From NCBI GenBank assembly GCA_030789695.1, contig CM061142.1, positions 608,787,659 to 608,851,658 on the forward strand: a stretch of DNA of 64,000 bases, given 5' to 3'. Below the pieces are notes generated by a model that had not been told where the DNA came from, did no database searches, and was given only the letters and a program-made list of their open reading frames with translations. This document shows, in pieces, positions 57,701 to 64,000 of this stretch (position 1 is the stretch's first letter; each line of letters opens with the position of its first letter). The translations under genes and the position numbers were made by a program. The DNA is from Scilla litardierei (Eukaryota > Streptophyta > Magnoliopsida > Asparagales > Asparagaceae).

Positions 57701-59950
57701 AAATACTAGGCTACATAAAATCTTGTGTAATTAAAAGAAAATGTGATTTTCTCTCAGGTCAAGTCTGTTAACACATCAGTGTGTTAAAAGGTATGAATCA
57801 CACTTAGTTAGACTCGGTGCGATCCATAACAAGTGACTCTGAGTTAAGTCCTTCCTCTGGGTTAAGTCCCAGATAGTAATGCCTAGGTTTTGATAATGTT
57901 CTATGAGGACATTATCAATAAGATATTCATTAAATCAAGTATTAGGAAGTTGTATAATTACTCGAATCTCGTGAGACGAAGAGTCGAGTTAGACATCATA
58001 ACTGATGATGACTTAGTCAACTTCCGGGATGAAATTCAGAGAAGTAACTCCGATTTTTTAAAAAACTTGATGCAACCAGAATAGGTCCGTGTGCGTAATT
58101 AAATTTTGGAATTTAGTTTACGTGCCCAAGGAAAATGTTTCCTCACTTACTGCAAGTAAATCTTTAAGTTGAAAGATTGGTGCAGAAAAGAAAAATAGTG
58201 AAGTGCAATCATGTTGGTCGAGAACGGTTTTTCCATACTAATTCCTATAAAACGGATTACAATGAAACCGTTTTCCACCAGCAGATGTGTACAGAACTAT
58301 TCGGACCAAACTCGATGTAAACGCTTAAGTTGACCATGAAAATTGGAGTATTCACTTACAAGTTCGTTTTTCTAAATATGATTTAGATGGACCAACTTAT
58401 ATGAATTAACCAGATAATTTTCAAGGTCAGTGGGAGCGTGTAAATTACATGTGAGGCATCAAAAGGATGGAACATATATTTTGACAAAGTGATCAAAAGA
58501 GTTTGATTCTTTATCAGAAATAAATATGAGCCATTTGAAATGACCAGTAACTGATTTAAATGATTATCGTAAGGTACGATGAATTGGATAAGATCCAAGT
58601 AAATTAAAATATTATGGATTCTGAATGACCAAATGAATTATTTGAATGAGATTCAAATGGTTGGTATAAACATAGAAACCCTTAAGTCTATAATGTAGAC
58701 GGTTTTAGCAGATCCACTCATGAAGGCTCTATCACATGAAGTCGGGAAAACTTATGTGTAAAAACGGTATGAGATACCGAGATAAATGGGCCTGAGTGCA
58801 AGTGGGAGATGTTGAGAGATGATACCCTCGAGGCTATCTATTTTCATGTGTGCATAGCACAAACATCTTGTTCGAAATAACAGTAAGCTGTTTGGTAATA
58901 ATTTATCTAAGTTATATTATAATGTAGTTAACATTAGATATTAACTTAGGTAAAGTCCTGAGACTTTATGCAAGGTCAAACAGGTATCGAGATGAGTATC
59001 TCGATCATGGAGAAATGTTTGACCGTCTGTAGCATAAGTCTAAAAAGGGTTCGTGGTCGTAGATGTTTCGAGACTAGGATATCGAAACATCGGATAGACC
59101 ATTGTGTCTTAGTCTTCACCGTATAGCGGTGGCGATGATCTCATGATCGCTTGACTTGGCGAAGTCGTTGACAAGACACAGGTGCTCATTAGAGAATGAG
59201 TTCACTGAACGATCCACAAGAGTTATCATATGGTTATATTGACCAATCTGTCAATGATGACTCTGAGTGATGATAGGCTAGTTGGTCTTTTGACTTGAGG
59301 TCATTTTGACGAACCTGTGCGTGAACGGTGCCACTTAGATCAAATGACCTAGCTTCGGGGCAAGCCGCGTCGAAAGGTCTTTGATTGGGTGACACTTGAA
59401 GCGTATGAGGAGAGTAATGACCAAGAGAGGATTCGTCTCTCCCGGTCAATGGGAGTTAGTGTCGTAGGGTTAGTTCGATCTTTGGTAAAAACTCTGGCCA
59501 GAGTATGTTGGAACAAGTCCAACATGATTTGACTAAAGATTGATAGAAACTAACCGGAGTCAAGTTATTGGGGTTGACAGTTTAACCGTACCCTAGACTT
59601 GAGTTACACGACATAGTTAAGACGAAGAGACTATAACTGCGGAATTCATCACGGAAACAGTCAGGGTGGTCCCGACAATACTCATGTCAATGAGTTAACC
59701 ACATAATGATGATTCCTGAAGCAGGGACGGCAGCCACTGCTTGTGGTCACTGCCGTATAGGGCTTCGAGCCCAACTTGTTGTAAGGGTCAGGCTGTAGGG
59801 TCTCACACAGAGTGCGATCTTCGTCTAGTAATAGGTAGAAATTAGTTAGGGAGAATAATTTGCATTTGATGCAAGGGATAAAATATTGGAAAAGATGTTT
59901 GCTATCATCTCCTACATTCGGGATAAATGATCCTGAGTGCAAGTGGGAGA
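54748..59950 (+). other. Degenerate interior of element G
   Basis: A+T-rich, with low-complexity tttaaaat words at 55020-55400 and repeated phrases such as gagtctcctcaag (near 56140, 56236, 56320 and 56420). Weak pol relics: at about 58699-58740 one frame reads TVLADPLMKALSHEV, like the RNase H C-terminal LADPLTKAL block. 58420-58450 may recall the VSGS part of RT. Nothing else is recognisable, so gag and most of pol are lost beyond reading. Confidence 0.6.
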
Positions 59951-61490
59951 TGTAGAGGAATATGCCCTCAGATCATTTGTATTTGATGCAAATGATATTT
60001 TAAGCTTAGATAGGGACTATTTTGCATTTGATGCAAAAGCGATTAAATGTGTATTAAATTGTTTAATACAATATTTAATAAAATAAACGCAAGGAAAAGT
60101 TCACGGGTAAGACGGGAATGTCCCGGTCTAGACCCAGGTTCGAACGGCGTCCAAATCGGACACCAAATACCAAAGTTATGCCCAAAACAGCCCAAAAGAC
60201 AAGATCAGGCCAGACTGGGTCTGGACTGCTGGCCAGGCCCAACAGATACAGTAAACCCAGGCACAGGCCTGGGCTAACCCAGGCACAGGCTGGGCATGGC
60301 CCAGGCACGGCCTGGGCTTACCCAGCGCCTGGGCAAGGCCCAGGCGCGGGCCTGGGCGTGGCCCAGGCGGGGCCTAGGCTTGGCCCAGGCCGCCTGGGCA
60401 AGGCCCAGGCGGGGCCTGGGCATTGCCCAGCGCCTGGGCAAGGCCCAGGCGCGGGCCTGGGCTTGCCCAGGCGCAGCCTGGGCCTTGCCCAGGTGGGTTT
60501 CTGCGCGCGCTGAACGCGTGGGGCCCACTTGTGAGCCCCAGCTCTAGGGTTTTGAACCCTTATTGTGCAGAATTGTTTGACGGCTCAGTTTTTGCGAAAA
60601 ACTAGCCTTGGGTTGATCTTTGGACAATCAATTGGAGGGTCAAACGAACTCCGATTGACGAACGGTTTTTTCCTATGCGTTCACCGTTGAACACCCTTCG
60701 AATTGATAGGTTGTATCAATCATGAAGTTCAACGGTGAGGGAGTTAAAATTCATGGAAGTTTGTACTTTGTGAAGTGCAAACTAAATTGAATTTGATTAA
60801 ACTCTATTTTAGTCCCACATCGGATATTGAGTAAAGGGGAGAGTCCGCCGCCTATATAAATAGGGGTCTGCTCTCCTCCTCAAAACTCGTCCCAAGCTCT
60901 AGATCTGAGCGGCTCTCGTAAATGTTGGAGCACGCTCGGATCTAGGCTAAAATAATATTCTCTATCTCCCTATAAATTTCTGCCTTACTCTTGAGGGCTC
61001 TAGCAAAGCCGCAACGGAGTTCGGATTCAGATCCGAAATCTAGGCGAAGGTTTCACTTGCGTGAAACTTTCTTCCGCGAGTGGTTGGCTCGGCGACATGG
61101 GATTGATCGCCTCGGGATGCGGAGCGGTTCGAGGAGCAGTTCAGGGAGCAGTTCAAGGAGCGGCTCGGCGTGGGACGGGAGCAGCTCGGAAGACGGTGCG
61201 GAACATCTCGCCTGCCCCAGGGTTGAGATTCCGGGTATGTGTTTAATTAGCATTAGTTTAATTTAATCGCAGTAGGTTAGATCCTTCTTGGGATGGTCAG
61301 ATCCATCCCAAGTTGGCATAGATCTTGGCTAAGGGTCTTGGACCTTAGGGCTAAGTTAAAAATGTTTTAACTGCATGTTAATTAGATTAACATAAGTTTT
61401 ATTCTTCCGTTGTTCTTTTCTGTCTATGTTCCGTCCGACTTAGGACGGGACTAGAGTTTTTGTGCCCTAAGGGTCCCGCAAAACTCTTCA
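59951..61490 (+). repeat. 3' LTR of element G
   Basis: 1540 bp, nearly identical to 53239-54734. The length difference lies mainly in the GCCTGGGC array (60258-60497). The TATA box is at 60853-60862. Confidence 0.9.
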
Positions 61491-61811
61491 ATGCAGTCTC
61501 AGGTTCTCCCACTCATATCTCGCCCTTGGGAGTATAACATCTATCTGATGTTTATACCTGTCCTCAAGGGCGGTCCATAGCTCAAGTGGATCTTCGACCG
61601 TAAGGTACTCAGCCTTTAAGGTCTTGTCCACATGGCGGCGAATATAGATGATGGCTTGCGCCTTCTCTATATCGCTAACATTTTCTTTTTCAGTCACAGC
61701 AGTGATGAGGGACTTGGCCCGCAGGTGAAACTTAACATCTAGCTGCCAGCTTAGATAGTTTCTGCCTGATGCATCCAGCACTTCAAAGTCAACGGTGGCA
61801 ATTTTAGTCAT
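61491..61811 (-). pseudogene. Copia gag of element F, N-terminal part
   Basis: The start at 61811 reads MTKIATVDFEVLDASGRNYL, with LKAEYLTVEDPLELWTALED further on and RARYEWENLRL at the end. It breaks at the ATGCA duplication of element G and resumes in phase at 53238. Typical of a copia gag of the retrotran_gag/UBN2 type. Confidence 0.85.
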
Positions 61812-62729
61812 TTATCTAGCAGAGCACAAACATGCATGAATTAATAATCAATCAGAAAAAACATTTTCATGCGGAAGCAATATTTAATGAAAAGCTAAAC
61901 GTGTGGATCGGCCAGTCCCACAAGAAAGAGTCCAAGAGTCCACAGTCCAAATTATACAAATTTGCAGCTTGAATAAAATGAAAATACAACTTTGGAAACC
62001 CCGTGGGTCCCATTTATTATCTTCGTCTTCAAGCGTAGCTTCCGACTACATGGAAGTTGGCCTTCTTTCTTTGACATTTACATAAATTCCTCACTACAAT
62101 TTCTCTCAAAAATAAAAGAAAAGTGCGGGAAATAGACTGTGGGACTAAACGGCCGATCCAAAAACCACATTTAGCAATTCATGCAAGAATATTGTGCTCA
62201 TCAACATTTTCATCCACAGACATCACAGGCAGTTTATTCATATGAGGATAAAGCGATATTTAATCACTTAATAATTATTGGACCACTGGGCAACGTCATA
62301 CACCGTTAGGTTAGGTAACTAACGGCAGAGCGGTCGCAGGATCTTCCTAATTATTAAGTTTTTAAATAAAATGTACAACCACGCAAATAATATCCACATA
62401 ATTTTGCCAGAGATGTAAAGCATGTAAAAGAAATTACGATGCATAGGTTGTAAAGTAAATGGGTTTAATCAATTTAAATTGATTAAGAGCCCAAAATTAA
62501 CATTTTCTTTTGTATGAGGAAAAAGGTTCCCTCATCATCCCAAAAGCCCCCCAATAAAATCCCCAAAATGCCCTTGTCTGCCCGATATTCGTCCCGTAAT
62601 TTACCGTGATTTTTCACGAATATTTTGCCTTTGAATCCCCATTTTAAATTAATTTTTAGGCTAATAAGTTGCCTTTTGAGGCGAGTTTATAGCCCTTTGC
62701 ATCCCCCCAAATTTTTTTTTTCCAGATAA
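61812..62729 (-). other. Leader region of element F, A+T-rich part
   Basis: It lies upstream of the gag start on the minus strand. There is no PBS, splice-certain exon or other gene. 62510-62700 contains C-rich words (ccccaaaatgcccttg) without clear structure. Confidence 0.35.
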
Positions 62730-62925
62730 ACCAGCCTGCGGGCCTGAAGCCCGCAGTCGACTTATGGGCTTCAGGCCCATATGCCTTTTTTTTGAAAATT
62801 TGTGGGCAAGAAGCCCACAGATCTGCTGTGGGCTTCAGGCCCACAGATCTGTTGTTTTTTTTGAATCTGTGGGCCTGAAGCCCACAGATCTACTGTGGGC
62901 TTCAGGCCCATAGATCTCTGTTTTT
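62730..62925. repeat. GGGCCTGAAGCCC palindromic array in leader of element F
   Basis: Alternating gggcctgaagccc and gggcttcaggccc words, often followed by acagatct, occur about seven times, separated by T-runs. Pairs such as 62860-62910 form hairpins with about 20-bp stems. Confidence 0.85.
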
Positions 62926-62939
62926 TTTTGTCTTTTCGT

Positions 62940-62961
62940 TTAGGGTTTTACAGGGGGGGGG

Positions 62962-62994
<33 letters not shown>

Positions 62995-63445
62995 CCCCTG
63001 TAGGGGGGGCGCAGCGGCGGGGCCGTCGTCCCGCCGCCCCCCTGCAGGGGGGGTGCGGCGGCGGGGCCGCCGCCCCCCCTGCAGGGGGAACGGCAGGGGC
63101 CGCTGCCCCCCTGCAGGGGGGGGCGCGGCATCGGGGGCCGTCGCCCCCCCAGCAGGGGGGAGCAGCGGGGGAACGGCAGGGGCCGCTGCCCCCCTGCAGG
63201 GGGGCGCGGCATCGGGGGCCGCCGCCCCCCCGGCAGGGGGGGGAGCGGCGGGGCCGCTGCCCCCCTGCAGGGGGGGCGCGGCCTCGCGGGGGCCGCCGCC
63301 TCCCCCCCTGCAGGGGAGGGTGGCGGCAGAGATGGCCGCCGCCGCCCCCCCTGCAGGGAGGCGCGGCGGCTGCCGCCCCCCCCCCCCCCCCCCCGTGGGG
63401 GAGACGGCGTGGCGGCGAGGGGGGGCGGCGAGGCCGCCGGCGGGG
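62940..63445. repeat. CCCCTGCAGGGG palindromic minisatellite in leader of element F
   Basis: About ten copies of a CCCCCTGCAGGGGG-like palindrome separated by gcggcggggccgccg-type spacers, plus GCC and C homopolymer runs. GC exceeds 80%. The Pro/Gly/Ala/Arg frames on both strands (62895-63449, 62940-63212, 63053-63466) are low-complexity artefacts. Confidence 0.9.
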
Positions 63446-63795
63446 TTGATTTGGGGTTTTGGCTAAAGGAAATCCAAAAACCCTAAGAAAAAATTGATTT
63501 TTGGGATGAAAAATCCGTCGTTTTCAAGGCGACGATGAATCCCCATGACGATCTTGCGAGATCTAGTGGAGGGGCAATCATACGTATGATTAAAAGTATC
63601 GTTTTTAGTATTTTTACCTCTATATCCGTCCTCCGGATATAGCGACGGTTGCTCGAAGCCCTACGCGGATGACGACCCTTGATGGAGGAAGCCTTGCACC
63701 GCGCTCGTGGATCTCCCGTCTCGCCTTCGCCTTCGCCTTCGCAACGAACGTAAAAAATTTGTGGAAAGGAAAAATTTAGAGGCTCGTGCCTTCGC
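63446..63795 (-). other. Junction sequence between the minisatellite and the 5' LTR end of element F
   Basis: Moderate GC with ttcgccttcgccttcgc triplets (63720-63740) and gacgacgg-type words. No PBS or U5 could be identified. Origin unknown. Confidence 0.35.
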
Positions 63796-63913
63796 CCTCA
63801 GGTCTATATTTATAGCCAAAGGGGAGAATACAAGTGGGCTTATACAGATATGGGCCCAAACACTTAAGTTGGCCCAATAACTCATCCAACCCAGTAAATA
63901 CCCATTCACAATA
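63796..63913 (-). repeat. 5' LTR-like end of element F (U3 part only)
   Basis: It matches the 3' LTR over about 118 bp, including the TATA-like block, and ends CACAATA (TG/CA terminus changed to TA) at the target duplication. The U5-like end and a tRNA-Met PBS expected next to it are absent. The sequence continues instead into ggcgaaggcacgagcc. Confidence 0.7.
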
Positions 63914-64000
63914 TCTGTCTCATTTTCTGATTTTGGACTTGTGAGATGTATCAGTTTCAAATTTTTTGGCTTGGTTCCTTGGGTCTCTCTCTCTCTTTGT
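63914..64000 (+). repeat. Continuation of the 111-bp array beyond element F
   Basis: Starts with TCTGT, the target duplication, and continues the monomer exactly where 48619 stops (ctcattttctgattttggac). The array leaves the window on the right, ending in a ctctctctct run. Confidence 0.85.

Larger units (their letters stand above)
53239..61490 (+). mobile_element. Copia element G, non-coding, complete with TSD ATGCA
   Basis: ATGCA at 53234-53238 and 61491-61495 flanks LTRs 53239-54734 and 59951-61490. PBS-like TGGCATCAGAGC lies at 54736-54747 and a purine tract (aagtgggaga) directly before the 3' LTR. The 5.2-kb interior has no long reading frame. The LTRs show only about eight differences outside their GC-rich tract, so the insertion is recent, yet the interior is dead; it must have been moved by another element's enzymes. 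Confidence 0.9.
48620..63913 (-). mobile_element. Copia element F with nested copia element G
   Basis: TCTGT at 48615-48619 and 63914-63918 flanks the element, which lies inside the 111-bp array. In minus orientation: 5' LTR-like end 63796-63913, an unusual leader (61812-63795), gag (61811-61491 and, after element G, 53238-52592), pol (52463-48982), PPT and 3' LTR 48620-48766. Without G it is about 7.0 kb. Coding is complete in domain order but broken by stops and one frameshift. Confidence 0.85.

Noticed and set aside
57890..58084. 64-codon frame as a gene within element G
   Set aside because: There is no family motif, and it lies in a decayed interior between LTRs; chance length in A+T-rich DNA.
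62895..63466. Long Pro/Gly/Ala/Arg-rich open frames on both strands
   Set aside because: They follow from the CCCCTGCAGGGG minisatellite, which is stop-poor in all frames; there is no domain or codon signature.

Overview
The window looks like a piece of a large, repeat-rich plant nuclear genome, probably a monocot. The evidence is LTR retrotransposons of both plant superfamilies, PIF/Harbinger and hAT MITEs, Helitrons ending in CTAG, and a GC3-rich lipid-transfer protein gene. I find only one intact ordinary host gene, an 8-cysteine (DIR1/nsLTP-like) secreted protein at 12124-12462 on the minus strand. Nearly everything else is transposable elements, many nested in one another. No CRISPR array, rRNA or tRNA gene is visible.

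Layout. 1-11641 is a four-layer nest. A gypsy element (C, LTR 5569-6399 plus 11526-11641) was hit in its 5' coding end by a copia element (B, LTR fragment 4762-5500). B was hit by an Athila-like gypsy element (A, 1-4761, minus, gag-less). The LTR of C received a pol-less copia element (D, 6400-11520) with an unusual inverted 3' appendage. 11642-12730 is a small unique island with the nsLTP gene. 12731-20139 holds three copies of a chromovirus-like LTR family (X) and AC-rich, simple-sequence internal DNA. 20140-27024 is mostly non-coding, with an LTR-like stretch, three MITEs and a head-to-tail array of about six short Helitrons (24056-26842).

27028-44783 is a decayed PIF/Harbinger element: a transposase split into two parts, and a Myb/SANT-like ORF with a clean intron. 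It carries a Helitron (30060-32970) holding fragments of a pectin methylesterase inhibitor and a GASA/snakin gene. It also carries a complete but pol-less copia element (E, 37927-44624, TSD TTGTT) that splits the Myb-like ORF in frame. 45230-48614, resuming at 63914, is a minisatellite-like array of about 111-bp monomers. Copia element F (48620-63913, TSD TCTGT) is inserted in it, and F's gag is split by a second copia element G (53239-61490, TSD ATGCA).

How the parts relate. D, E and G have good LTRs, PBSs and PPTs but no working pol, so they must have moved in trans. F has a nearly complete but broken gag-pol. Several LTR or leader regions of unrelated families carry arrays of short GC-rich palindromes. 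The most unusual object is D: its right end lies exactly next to a second internal polypurine tract, suggesting an aberrant reverse-transcription product that integrase still inserted.
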